Shown: positions 1 through 6,858 of the stretch, piece by piece
How positions within the stretch are numbered: the first letter of the stretch is position 1
How the letters are laid out: the number at the start of each line of letters is the position of its first letter
Source of the DNA: Thermodesulfobacteriota bacterium
GTDB lineage: Bacteria; Desulfobacterota; BSN033; UBA1163
Direction of reading: 5' to 3'
NCBI GenBank assembly: GCA_030024065.1
Contig: JASEIE010000093.1
Location: forward strand, 1-11,840
DNA: 11,840 nt
Notes under the pieces: generated by a model
The model's input: the letters and a program-made list of their open reading frames with translations, nothing else
What the model was told of the DNA's origin: nothing
Databases searched by the model: none
Position numbers and translations under genes: made by a program

Positions 1-1
1 C

Positions 2-82
2 ATCGAAGTTCATCCCTTTAATTCCTTGCCCCGCTACGAAGTCAAGGCAAAGCGGTTTAAAGATTTAAGGAAACAAGGATAA
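2..82 (+). CDS. C-terminal end of a phenylacetate-CoA ligase-like protein (partial)
   Basis: The window opens inside a plus-strand reading frame that gives 26 residues and ends with TAA at 80-82. The residues SLPRYEVKAKRFKDLRK resemble the end of phenylacetate-CoA ligase (PaaK) family enzymes, which typically finish with a segment like LPRSEGKAxRVxDxR in the C-terminal AMP-binding domain. That lysine-containing segment lies in the mobile C-terminal domain that helps adenylation and thioester formation. If correct, the enzyme is cytoplasmic and makes an aryl-CoA from an aromatic acid, ATP and CoA. Only the tail is visible, so substrate and length are unknown. The Gly usual after Glu in this motif is Val here, which may mean a divergent paralogue. 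Confidence 0.6.
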   Translation: MEVHPFNSLPRYEVKAKRFKDLRKQG

Positions 83-91
83 ATTGCTTCC

Positions 92-141
92 GTAGGGCAG
101 GGCTTTAGCCCTGCTGAAGCAAACCTGAAGGTTTGCCCTAC
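92..141. repeat. Double-hairpin palindromic element, copy 1
   Basis: A 50-base unit begins GTAGGGCA and ends TGCCCTAC, which are exact reverse complements. Inside are two hairpins with 2-base loops: GCAGGGCTTTAGCCCTGC at 97-114 and GCAAACCTGAAGGTTTGC at 119-136, each with an 8-bp stem. The same architecture recurs at 7803-7868 and 11271-11325 with different stem bases. This looks like a dispersed REP/MITE-type intergenic repeat. It lies 9 bases after the ligase stop, where its hairpins could also stop transcription or protect the mRNA end. Confidence 0.85.
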
Positions 142-166
142 AAAATTTGATAAAAGGATGGGAATC

Positions 167-346
167 ATGAACCGAAGGGAAATAAAAAAAATCGATACCC
201 GAATCAAGACGATTAAGAAGGCGGCTCAGGAATTGAAAGAACTCTCTGGCGGGATACAGGCCGTGGACCGGAATGCAGATCGAATCCTCGCCTCGGTGAA
301 GATGCTGGAGATCAACATCAGTGACATCCTGGAACTGGAGGCTTAA
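167..346 (+). CDS. Small charged helical protein of unknown function (59 aa)
   Basis: I do not recognise this protein. It is 59 residues, rich in Lys, Arg, Glu, Ile and Leu, with no Cys and no membrane segment. Heptad-like spacing of Ile and Leu along most of its length suggests a helical, possibly coiled-coil, cytoplasmic protein. Two ATG codons are in frame, at 158 and 167. The second is preferred because AGGA at 155-158 then lies 8 bases upstream, whereas the first overlaps that ribosome-binding sequence. The gene follows the ligase tail on the same strand, separated by the palindromic element. It could be cotranscribed with the ligase, but nothing in the sequence links their functions. 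It is probably real because of the ribosome-binding site and the biased composition. Confidence 0.55.
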   Translation: MNRREIKKIDTRIKTIKKAAQELKELSGGIQAVDRNADRILASVKMLEINISDILELEA

Positions 347-347
347 T

Positions 348-444
348 TGGAATATTGGAATAATGGAATGTTGGGAATAGAAGCAAAAAACATGATCAAG
401 TCCTCCTGTTTCGTTACCCAATACTCCATCATTCCACCATTCCA
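348..444. repeat. Imperfect inverted repeat between convergent genes
   Basis: The arms at 348-375 and 417-444 match as reverse complements at 23 of 28 positions, around a 41-base centre. Each arm is itself built from repeats of TGGAAT. The element lies between a plus-strand gene ending at 346 and glgC ending at 463 on the minus strand. It could act as a bidirectional stop for transcription, but lacks the compact stem and T-tract of a classical terminator. It more likely represents a dispersed repeat family. Confidence 0.7.
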
Positions 445-462
445 TTCTTCCTGGTAGTTTGT

Positions 463-1668
463 TCAGAGTTTGATCCATCGGGGAACGACCACAATCCCTG
501 AGCTGGTCACCGTGAATTGCCTAACATCTTCGTCAGGATCGTAACCGATCTCCATCCCCTGGGGAATCCGAACTTCCTTATCAATGATCGCCCTCCGAAT
601 CTTCGCATACCTTCCCACATCAACGCCTTCCAGAAGGATGGAGTCCTCAATCTCGGCATAACTGTGAACCATCACCCTTGGTGAGAGGATCGATCGCTTC
701 ACACTGCCTCCGCTGATGATGCACCCATTCGAGAGGATGGAGTTGAGGGCTGCGCCAACCCTTCCCTCTTCCAGCAGGACCGTCTTGGCAGGCGGATGGG
801 GTGGTTGGTAGGTAAAAATAGGCCATTCGGGGTCATAGAGATTGAGCTGGGGGATTACGGAAACAAGATCCATGTTCGCCTCAAAGTAGGCATCGATCGT
901 CCCCACATCCCGCCAGTATTCCATTTCTCCCCGATTTCCCTGCCTGAAATCGAAAGCGAAAACCCGATCCTTTTGAATCATCATCGGGATAATATCCCTG
1001 CCGAAATCATGGGTTGAATCGGACCTTGCATCTTCGATCAATCGCCTCACCATGGTTTCCGTGTTGAAGACATAGATTCCCATCGATGCCAGAATCCCTT
1101 CCGAATCTCCGGGGATGGTCTTGGGTTCTTCAGGCTTCTCCTGAAATCCCAGAATTCTCCAATCCCGGTCTACCTCCATCACGCCAAACTCTTTTGATAA
1201 TCCTCGATCCATCCTGATCGCTGCAACAGTCAGGTCCGCCCCCTTCTCCAGATGGAAGGCGATCATCTTCCTGTAATCCATCTTATAGATATGGTCTCCG
1301 GAAAGGATCAGGACAAGGTCCGGCTTCTCCTGCTGAAGGGTATAGATATTCTGAAAGACGGCATCGGCTGTCCCCTGATACCACTGTTCACCGATCCTTT
1401 GCTGAGCTGGAATGACCTCGATGAACTCTCCAAGAGGAGTGGAGAGGATGTTCCAACCGAACTGGATGTGACGATGAAGGGATATCGATTTATATTGGGT
1501 GAGGATATAGATCCGTTTTATATCCGAATTGAGGCAGTTGGAGAGTGTGAAGTCGATGATTCGATAGATGCCTCCAAAAGGGACGGCTGGCTTGGCCCGG
1601 TCACGGGTGAGGGGATAGAGCCTCTCCCCTCGGCCACCCGCCAGGAGCATCGTCACAATTTTCTTCAT
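463..1668 (-). CDS. glgC: Glucose-1-phosphate adenylyltransferase (ADP-glucose pyrophosphorylase)
   Basis: This cytoplasmic enzyme makes ADP-glucose and pyrophosphate from ATP and glucose 1-phosphate, the committed step of bacterial glycogen synthesis. The 401-residue length is normal for the family. The N-terminal nucleotidyltransferase domain has GGRGERLYPLT at 11-21, WYQGTADAV at 96-104, SGDHIYKMDY at 123-132 (Asp125 matching the catalytic Asp of E. coli GlgC), FQEKP at 175-179 (Lys178 matching the sugar-phosphate Lys) and HDFGRDIIP at 220-228. From about residue 305 hexapeptide-like repeats form the C-terminal beta-helix domain. The ATG overlaps the stop of the upstream response-regulator gene (1665-1668), so the two are probably translationally coupled; no strong ribosome-binding site of its own is visible. 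No glgA or glgB is in the window. All key motifs are intact. Confidence 0.96.
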   Translation of the reverse strand: MKKIVTMLLAGGRGERLYPLTRDRAKPAVPFGGIYRIIDFTLSNCLNSDIKRIYILTQYKSISLHRHIQFGWNILSTPLGEFIEVIPAQQRIGEQWYQGTADAVFQNIYTLQQEKPDLVLILSGDHIYKMDYRKMIAFHLEKGADLTVAAIRMDRGLSKEFGVMEVDRDWRILGFQEKPEEPKTIPGDSEGILASMGIYVFNTETMVRRLIEDARSDSTHDFGRDIIPMMIQKDRVFAFDFRQGNRGEMEYWRDVGTIDAYFEANMDLVSVIPQLNLYDPEWPIFTYQPPHPPAKTVLLEEGRVGAALNSILSNGCIISGGSVKRSILSPRVMVHSYAEIEDSILLEGVDVGRYAKIRRAIIDKEVRIPQGMEIGYDPDEDVRQFTVTSSGIVVVPRWIKL

Positions 1669-2033
1669 CGGGATTTGCCCTTCTCCAGAAGCTGTTTGAT
1701 CTTACCCTTCAACTCTTCGAGATCAATCGACTTGGTCACATAGGCATCGGCCACCCAGCTCATAAAGTCCTTGCGATAGCCGGGGTAAGAAGTATTGAGG
1801 ATGATCGGGATCTTTCTGTCCTTCTCGACAATCCGGCCGAGGGCTTCTATCCCATCCATCACAGGCATGACGATGTCGAGGATGATCAGGTCGGGTTTTC
1901 CTTCTTCCAGTTGCTGGATAGCTTCCTTTCCATTTCGTGCGGTGAGGACTTCATAGCCCTCCCCCTCCAGTTCCTCTTTATAGAGAAGTCTCAGACCTTC
2001 CTCATCCTCAACGATTAGGATTTTTTTCTTCAT
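1665..2033 (-). CDS. Single-domain response regulator (CheY-like receiver)
   Basis: This 122-residue protein is one receiver domain with no output domain. Acidic residues Glu9-Asp10 form the metal site, Asp53 in LIILDIVMP is the expected phosphorylation site, Thr81 or Ser82 takes the switch position, and Lys101 is the conserved lysine. Such proteins are phosphorylated by a histidine kinase and act through protein contacts or phosphorelay. The stretch FMSWVADAYVTKS (90-102) is distinctive; I recall similar stand-alone receivers from deltaproteobacteria. The stop overlaps the glgC start by 4 bases, so the two proteins are likely produced together. No kinase is nearby, so the partner is unknown. 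The bases just before the ATG show no clear ribosome-binding site. Confidence 0.9.
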   Translation of the reverse strand: MKKKILIVEDEEGLRLLYKEELEGEGYEVLTARNGKEAIQQLEEGKPDLIILDIVMPVMDGIEALGRIVEKDRKIPIILNTSYPGYRKDFMSWVADAYVTKSIDLEELKGKIKQLLEKGKSR

Positions 2034-2079
2034 AAAATAATTATCGGCAATCTCAAGAGAAAAAACAACCCTTTTTAAA

Positions 2080-2109
2080 CTCCGAACTCATCGCTCCGAA
2101 CTCCGAACT
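2080..2109. repeat. Three copies of CTCCGAACT
   Basis: The 9-mer CTCCGAACT occurs at 2080-2088, 2094-2102 and 2101-2109, the last two overlapping by two bases. It fills most of the 78-base gap between the DUF2180 gene and the response-regulator gene. It looks like a short low-complexity repeat patch; no regulator binding can be inferred. Confidence 0.7.
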
Positions 2110-2111
2110 AA

Positions 2112-2348
2112 TTATTTCCTTTCGACTCTTTTTCTTTGCTCAAAGGCCAGCTTACATTCGGCACAGATGAACCTGGGCAACGTATTCGGATAAGCGATCT
2201 TTTCCTCTCCAAATCCCCAATCAATGATATCCTTCACCAGTAACTCCTCTTTAAAGGCATGCCCCATACAGAGACCCATTCCGCAGACAATGCAGATGGC
2301 GACAGCCTCTGATTCCACTCCCTGCTTCGCACAGACGTAACATTTCAT
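2112..2348 (-). CDS. DUF2180 family zinc-binding protein (78 aa)
   Basis: The protein begins MKCYVCAKQGVESEAVAICI, which matches what I know of the DUF2180 family, found in archaea and anaerobic bacteria. Paired metal ligands are clear: Cys3-Cys6, Cys19-Cys22, Cys27 with His30, and Cys62-Cys65. This pattern resembles a small B-box or zinc-ribbon fold binding one or two zinc ions. The family's biochemical role is unknown to me. The start at 2348 is preferred over an in-frame one 23 codons upstream, because AGGAGG at 2356-2361 is 7 bases before it and the metal-binding domain begins exactly there. The gene lies 78 bases upstream of the response regulator on the same strand and may lead that operon. 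Confidence 0.85.
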   Translation of the reverse strand: MKCYVCAKQGVESEAVAICIVCGMGLCMGHAFKEELLVKDIIDWGFGEEKIAYPNTLPRFICAECKLAFEQRKRVERK

Positions 2349-2388
2349 GGTCAGACCTCCTGTTAAATGTGAATAAACCCATAAACCA

Positions 2389-2417
2389 TTTTTACCATGA
2401 AAAAGGCTAAAAATCAA
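2389..2417 (-). promoter_or_regulatory. Tentative sigma70-type promoter for the DUF2180 gene
   Basis: Read on the minus strand, TTGATT (2417-2412) is followed after exactly 17 bases by TAAAAA (2394-2389). The -35 matches at 4 of 6 positions and the -10 at 4 of 6. The predicted start near 2382 gives a leader of roughly 35 bases. The region is AT-rich, so chance matches are likely. Confidence 0.3.
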
Positions 2418-2625
2418 AAGAGATAATCAAACGGGGTAGGATAAGATAACGGTGGATGCCAATCTAATAGATGATTGCCTTTATTTTAGAAGCGTAAATA
2501 CCTGACCCTGGTTAGGCCTTTTGTCTGTTTACTCTTTGTCTTTCGAGAAGTTATCTCGCACTCTCCAAAAATTTGGACAAAGTCCGAAGAAAAAACAGGA
2601 AAAGGAGATTGTGAAACTTTTTTTA

Positions 2626-2654
2626 TTGACAAACGATTTTATTGGTAATATAAG
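2626..2654 (+). promoter_or_regulatory. Sigma70-type promoter of the molybdenum-hydroxylase operon
   Basis: A perfect -35 box TTGACA (2626-2631) is followed after exactly 17 bases by TATAAG (2649-2654), a 5 of 6 match to the -10 consensus. Transcription would begin near 2661. It points at the three-subunit operon starting at 2782 and is the best promoter in the window. Confidence 0.75.
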
Positions 2655-2658
2655 GACA

Positions 2659-2672
2659 TCGTAAGCTTACGA
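2659..2672. promoter_or_regulatory. Candidate operator: 14-base perfect palindrome at the transcription start
   Basis: TCGTAAGCTTACGA is a perfect reverse-complement palindrome with no spacer. It begins 4 bases after the -10 box and covers the predicted start site near 2661. A protein bound here would block the promoter, so a repressor operator is the natural reading. No regulator gene is in the window, and the palindrome alone does not identify the family. Confidence 0.5.
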
Positions 2673-2781
2673 ACCCATTTCCAAAGGTTTGAAAAATTCA
2701 ACGGATTCACCGAGTCTTCCCTGAAAAAACCATTTAAATCATTCACTGTTAAGTGTCTGACTAACTCAATTGGAGAAGATT

Positions 2782-3414
2782 ATGAATGAGAAGGAAAGAA
2801 AGTCAAAGCAAGAGAAGAAGGGGAATGCATTGAAGGTCTCACGCCGTGATTTCTTGAAGGGAGCAGGGGCAACTGCCATTGCCTCAACGGTCAGCACTCT
2901 TTCTCCTCCTTTACTCACAGAAGTTGATGCCGCTCCTCTGCCAAAGGGAGTCAAGGAGGCTTTCATCCAGCTCAATGTCAACGCCAAGTCCTATCGTCTG
3001 AAGGTCAAATCGCACTGGACCTTGCTCGATGTATTGAGAAAAGAACTCGGGTACACCGGAACCAAAAGATCCTGCGACCGGGGAAGCTGTGGAGCCTGTA
3101 CGGTGATCATGGAGGGCAAGGCCGTTTATGCCTGTTCTCGCCTGGCCATTGAAGCAGATAACAAGAAGATCTTCACCATAGAAGGATTGGTTGAAGGAGA
3201 AAAGCTCCATCCCATTCAGGAGGCTTTTGTTAAACATGACGGGATGCAGTGCGGGTTCTGCACATCGGGTGTCATCATGTCTGTCAAGGCCTTACTGGAC
3301 AGAACCCCCCGCCCGAGCATGGACGAAACAAAAGAAGCCCTTTCGGGTAATATCTGCAGGTGTTCTGCCTATCCTAAAATTTTAAAATCCGCCATGGCAG
3401 CAGTCCAGAGATAA
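2782..3414 (+). CDS. Tat-exported 2Fe-2S subunit of a molybdenum hydroxylase
   Basis: This 210-residue protein is the small electron-transfer subunit of a xanthine dehydrogenase/aldehyde oxidoreductase-type enzyme. The N-terminus has a twin-arginine signal, SRRDFLKG at 20-27, then a short hydrophobic stretch and Ala-rich region to about residue 51, so export through Tat is expected. The plant-type ferredoxin cluster is bound by Cys98, Cys103, Cys106 and Cys118; the second cluster, in the helical domain, by Cys157, Cys160, Cys192 and Cys194. All eight ligands are present. The ATG at 2782 is chosen because GGAG (2772-2775) is 6 bases upstream; an in-frame TTG at 2770 overlaps that site. It is the first gene of a three-gene operon. 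The leader on this subunit parallels PaoA of the E. coli periplasmic aldehyde oxidoreductase PaoABC. Confidence 0.93.
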   Translation: MNEKERKSKQEKKGNALKVSRRDFLKGAGATAIASTVSTLSPPLLTEVDAAPLPKGVKEAFIQLNVNAKSYRLKVKSHWTLLDVLRKELGYTGTKRSCDRGSCGACTVIMEGKAVYACSRLAIEADNKKIFTIEGLVEGEKLHPIQEAFVKHDGMQCGFCTSGVIMSVKALLDRTPRPSMDETKEALSGNICRCSAYPKILKSAMAAVQR

Positions 3415-3428
3415 AAAGGAGGTTTTTC

Positions 3429-5642
3429 ATGAGTAAGAAATTCAATATCATTGGAAAACACCAGCCACAGCTCGATGCCTGGGAAAGGGTGTCCGGAAAG
3501 GCAAAATACGCCTCGGACCTTTACCTTCCTGGGATGCTCTATGCCAAAATTTTAAGGAGCCCCCATCCCCATGCCAAAATCATCAATATCGATGTGGAAA
3601 AAGCCAAAGCCCTGTTGGGGGTTAAAGCAATACTTACCCCGAAGGACATGCCTCCCTATCGCTGGCATGCAGATATGCCTATCTTAACGGATACCGCTCG
3701 CTTTGAAGGGGATGATATCGCTGTGGTTGCTGCAGTAGATGAAGATGTGGCCAGAGAGGCTTTGGACCTGATCAAAGTGGATTATCAAGCGCTCCCGTTT
3801 GTCCTCGACCCTCAACAAGCCATGAAACCGGAGGCCCCCAAGATTCATCCCCAGGGGAATATCATCGGTGGAAAACCTCTCCTCTTTCAACGCGGGGATA
3901 TAGAAAAAGGCTTTCAAGAGTCTGACCTGGTCTATGAGGACAATTACCGCACTTCCCTGCTTCAACATGCCACCTCTGAGCCCAGAGTCTGTGTTGCTCT
4001 CTGGGAAGGAGGAAAGTTAACCCTCTGGGATTCAACCCAGTATACCTTTTCAACTCAGGCTGGTCTGTCCAGGGCCCTCAAGATACCCATGAGCAAGGTT
4101 CGGGTTATCTGTGAATTCATGGGAGGGGGATTCGGTGATAAAACCGGACCGGAAAGATATAACGTCTTAGCCGCGCTTCTCACTAAGAAAACCGGACGTC
4201 CGGTGAAGATAGAATTTGATAGGGATGAGAATTTTTTAGCTGCTCACCACCGTTATCCCACCATCTGGCATCTAAAATACGGTGTAAAAAAAGATGGAAC
4301 CCTGATTGCCCTGTATGCCAAAGTGATCGCTGACATGGGAGGCTATGGTCATTTTGCCGGTGCTGGTGGTTCTCTGGAGACGATGAGATCGGTTTATCGA
4401 TGTCCCAATTTAAAAGCGGAGGGATATTCCGTACACACCAATAAACCAGAAGGTGGATTTTTACGATGCGTGGGACATCCCATGGGGCAATTTGCGCAAG
4501 AAGTGCATATGGATATCATTGCAGAAAAGCTGGGGATGGATCCGGTAGAATTTAGATTAAAAAACCATGCCCGTCTTGAAGATGGGGACCAGGATAGAAA
4601 ATTACCTTTTACCAGCAATGGAGTGGAGGAGTGCATTAGGAGGGGAGCCGAGGAGATAGGCTGGCGGCAAAAATGGCAAAAACCTGGTTCCAGCTCTGGT
4701 CCCAAAAAGAGGGGCATAGGGATGGCCATCCATGCCTGCAGGCACGGAGCCATGACCGTCCCCAGTTCTGGCATGGTGAGAATAAATTCGGACGGAACAG
4801 TGAATGTACTTACCGGTACTTCTGATATTGGAGGGGGTCAGAAGGGAGCCATGGCCATGATTGCTGCCGAAGAACTTGGAGTTCCTTTGGAGGCGGTTTC
4901 CGTCACCTCCGCGGACACCGATGTGACGACCGATACAGGGGGAAGTACTGGAAGCAGGCAGATCATGACTGGAGGAACCGGGATTCGGTTAGCAGCCGCA
5001 GATGCCAGGAGGCAGATTCTGGAGATTGCAGCACGGGAGTTGAAAACAGCCAAAGAGAACCTGGAAATAAGAGGTGGCCAGATCTATGTTCAGGGCTCGG
5101 ACAAGGGTATTCCCCTGGGGGAAGCACTTAGGAGCGCACCCGCATCGATCATTGGCAGAGGAATCGGCCAGCTTCCAAAGGGGTTTATCATTCATACGTT
5201 CGCCGCCCACTTTGTAGAAGTGGAAATAGATACCCGGACTGGAAAGGTCAAGGTCCTCAAACTGTTTGCTGTCCATGATGTCGGCAAGGCAATCAACATG
5301 CTGGCTGTTGAAAACCAGATAGAAGGGGGAGCTATCCAGGGAATGGGTTTTGGCCTGATGGAGGACCAGATCCTGGACAGGACGACCGGTATCTGCGTCA
5401 ACCCCAATGTCCTGGATTACAAGATGTTCACGATCAAGGACGTTCCCGAAATCTACCCACTGGTCATAGAACCCTATGACCCTCACGGTCCGTTTGGAGC
5501 CAAGGGAGTTGGGGAACCACCTTATAGTGTGCCGGCACCAGCCATCGCTAATGCCATTTACAATGCCATCGGAGTCCGTTTCAAGGAAATCCCCATCACC
5601 CCCCGTTCCATCCTGGAAGGGCTGAAGGGGTTGAAGGCTTAA
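3429..5642 (+). CDS. Molybdopterin-binding catalytic subunit of a molybdenum hydroxylase
   Basis: This 737-residue protein is the large subunit of the xanthine oxidase family. It carries the molybdenum cofactor and hydroxylates an aldehyde or N-heterocycle using water. Residues 16-120 form the a/b hammerhead domain. Cofactor-binding segments are GGGFGDK at 232-238, GGFLRCVGHPMGQFAQE at 342-358, GTSDIGGGQKG at 463-473 and GGSTGSRQ at 504-511. GAKGVGEPP places the catalytic glutamate at Glu696. It has no signal peptide, so it probably crosses the membrane bound to the Tat-tagged small subunit. AGGAGG (3417-3422) is 6 bases before the ATG, and the upstream stop is 14 bases away. Substrate is not readable; it lacks the CO dehydrogenase active-site motif (VAYRCSFR). 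Aldehyde oxidoreductase or an N-heterocycle dehydrogenase both fit. Confidence 0.94.
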   Translation: MSKKFNIIGKHQPQLDAWERVSGKAKYASDLYLPGMLYAKILRSPHPHAKIINIDVEKAKALLGVKAILTPKDMPPYRWHADMPILTDTARFEGDDIAVVAAVDEDVAREALDLIKVDYQALPFVLDPQQAMKPEAPKIHPQGNIIGGKPLLFQRGDIEKGFQESDLVYEDNYRTSLLQHATSEPRVCVALWEGGKLTLWDSTQYTFSTQAGLSRALKIPMSKVRVICEFMGGGFGDKTGPERYNVLAALLTKKTGRPVKIEFDRDENFLAAHHRYPTIWHLKYGVKKDGTLIALYAKVIADMGGYGHFAGAGGSLETMRSVYRCPNLKAEGYSVHTNKPEGGFLRCVGHPMGQFAQEVHMDIIAEKLGMDPVEFRLKNHARLEDGDQDRKLPFTSNGVEECIRRGAEEIGWRQKWQKPGSSSGPKKRGIGMAIHACRHGAMTVPSSGMVRINSDGTVNVLTGTSDIGGGQKGAMAMIAAEELGVPLEAVSVTSADTDVTTDTGGSTGSRQIMTGGTGIRLAAADARRQILEIAARELKTAKENLEIRGGQIYVQGSDKGIPLGEALRSAPASIIGRGIGQLPKGFIIHTFAAHFVEVEIDTRTGKVKVLKLFAVHDVGKAINMLAVENQIEGGAIQGMGFGLMEDQILDRTTGICVNPNVLDYKMFTIKDVPEIYPLVIEPYDPHGPFGAKGVGEPPYSVPAPAIANAIYNAIGVRFKEIPITPRSILEGLKGLKA

Positions 5643-5659
5643 AGAGAAAGGAGCAGCGA

Positions 5660-6649
5660 ATGAAACCTTTTGAATACTATAAAGTCGTGACTGTGGCACA
5701 GGCGATTTCACTCCTGACGAAACACAAGGAAAAGGCGGCACTGCTTGCCGGTGGCAGTGACTTTCTGGGCATGATGAAGGATCGCCTTGAAGGGCCAAAG
5801 CTCAAGATGCCTCAATTCCTCATCGACCTCAAGGGCATTAAAGATCTCAGTTATATCAAGGAACAGAAGAGTGGTTTGAAGATAGGCGCAAGCACGACCA
5901 TCAGTGAAATCGCCTCATCGGACTTGATCGCCAAGAAATTTCCCCTCCTTGCTCAGGCCGCCAATCAGATAGCCGTGCCCCAGATCCGAAATGTTGGGAC
6001 TCTTGGCGGGAATCTCTGCCAGAGGCCCCGTTGCTGGTATTTCAGGAGGGGACTGTTCAAGGACTGTATGCGTAAAGGGGGAAATAATTGTTACGCCCCG
6101 GGTGGTGAGAATCAATACCATGCCATTTTGGGGAGCGACATCTGTTTTATCGTCAACCCTTCGGATATGGCTCCGGCCTTAGCGGCTCTCAATGCAAAAG
6201 TGGAGATCGCAACAGCCAAAGGGAATAGGATGGTTCCTATCGAGCAATTCTATATTCGGCCTGAGAAAAATATCTTGAGAGAGAACATCCTCACTTCTCA
6301 GGAGATGGTGGTGGCAGTGGAGATCCCTCATTCTGCTCCCAACAGCAAAGGGGTTTATCTCAAGCTGAAGGAGCGGCAGGCCTTTGATTTTGCCATTGTC
6401 AGTGTGGCTGTTAATCTTGCCTTTAAAGGCGATCTCGTTTTTGACTCGCGGATTGTCTTTGGCGGGATTGCGCCATTTCCTTTTAGAGCGACCAAGTCTG
6501 AGGCAACTCTGAAAGGCAAGGGAGTTAAAGAGGCGATGGCTGCTGTTTGTAGGGCTGCTACGGATGGGGCGAAACCGATGAGTCACAATGGGTATAAGGT
6601 CGATGCCACCAGGGGAATTCTGGAAGAGGCGCTCAGCCTTCTTGCCTGA
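5660..6649 (+). CDS. FAD-binding subunit of a molybdenum hydroxylase, with likely 4Fe-4S insert
   Basis: This 329-residue protein is the middle subunit of the complex; it takes electrons from the 2Fe-2S subunit and passes them to an acceptor. The FAD-binding domain shows LLAGGSDFLGMM at 28-39 and GTLGGNLC at 113-120; the C-terminal CO dehydrogenase flavoprotein domain covers about 225-329. A loop after the second FAD motif holds Cys120, Cys125, Cys136, Cys144 and Cys162. Similar Cys-rich loops bind an extra 4Fe-4S cluster in E. coli PaoB and in the HcrB subunit of 4-hydroxybenzoyl-CoA reductase, so an extra cluster is likely here. There is no signal peptide. AAGGAG (5648-5653) is 6 bases before the ATG, 17 bases after the preceding stop. 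The stop codon lies in the stem of a terminator. Confidence 0.92.
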   Translation: MKPFEYYKVVTVAQAISLLTKHKEKAALLAGGSDFLGMMKDRLEGPKLKMPQFLIDLKGIKDLSYIKEQKSGLKIGASTTISEIASSDLIAKKFPLLAQAANQIAVPQIRNVGTLGGNLCQRPRCWYFRRGLFKDCMRKGGNNCYAPGGENQYHAILGSDICFIVNPSDMAPALAALNAKVEIATAKGNRMVPIEQFYIRPEKNILRENILTSQEMVVAVEIPHSAPNSKGVYLKLKERQAFDFAIVSVAVNLAFKGDLVFDSRIVFGGIAPFPFRATKSEATLKGKGVKEAMAAVCRAATDGAKPMSHNGYKVDATRGILEEALSLLA

Positions 6650-6669
6650 TACAGTCAGGTTTTCTTTTT
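6645..6669 (+). terminator. Rho-independent terminator overlapping the FAD-subunit stop codon
   Basis: CCTGA (6645-6649) pairs with TCAGG (6655-6659) around the loop TACAG, followed by a T-rich run TTTTCTTTTT. The stem is only 5 bp, so it is weak, but the geometry and position are right for ending the molybdenum-hydroxylase operon. The TGA stop is inside the stem. Confidence 0.5.
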
Positions 6670-6799
6670 AGTGCTTTATATCAAGAGATACCTTCTCTTT
6701 CTCTATCTATTATTCTGAAACGCATTCCTTTCCCCGTTCATGCTCCGGCGATGTGTCGGTAAGGCCCCTCTGTTCTGTATTCCTCCCTGTACCCTTCCA

Positions 6800-6828
6800 T
6801 TGATAAATCCGAACTTTTGGGATAATAT
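6800..6828 (+). promoter_or_regulatory. Tentative promoter for the TPR gene
   Basis: TTGATA (6800-6805) is followed after 17 bases by TAATAT (6823-6828); the overlapping GATAAT (6821-6826) is a better -10 match but at 15-base spacing. The start would fall about 25 bases before the ATG. The rest of the 6670-6858 gap shows nothing else I can support. Confidence 0.35.
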
Positions 6829-6858
6829 TTTTTTCATTGAGATCAGGAGGAATTTTAA

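Larger units (their letters stand above)
2349..2781. other. 433-base divergent regulatory gap
   Basis: This gap separates the minus-strand DUF2180 gene from the plus-strand molybdenum-hydroxylase operon. It holds no convincing gene. It contains the DUF2180 ribosome-binding site and a tentative minus-strand promoter, two small hairpins (CGAGA/TCTCG at 2544-2558; a 7-bp stem with one wobble pair at 2572-2588), the operon promoter at 2626-2654, a palindrome at 2659-2672, and an untranslated leader of about 120 bases. The run of A after the 2572-2588 hairpin makes it a poor plus-strand terminator; on the minus strand it is followed by five T. Confidence 0.6.

Noticed and set aside
1252..1743. Plus-strand open frame of 163 codons across glgC and the response regulator
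   Set aside because: It is antisense to two well-supported genes with intact motifs and has no ribosome-binding site or recognisable domain.
2349..2417. N-terminal extension of the DUF2180 protein by 23 residues
   Set aside because: The extension covers the AGGAGG ribosome-binding site and is unlike the family, which begins at MKCYxC.
2544..2588. Two small hairpins as terminators or a riboswitch
   Set aside because: Stems are 5-7 bp, one contains a wobble pair, neither is followed by a T-run on the plus strand, and they lie upstream of the promoter at 2626.
4989..5798. Long minus-strand open frame of 269 codons opposite the Mo and FAD subunit genes
   Set aside because: It lies antisense to two clearly conserved genes, spans their junction, and its translation shows no recognisable family features.
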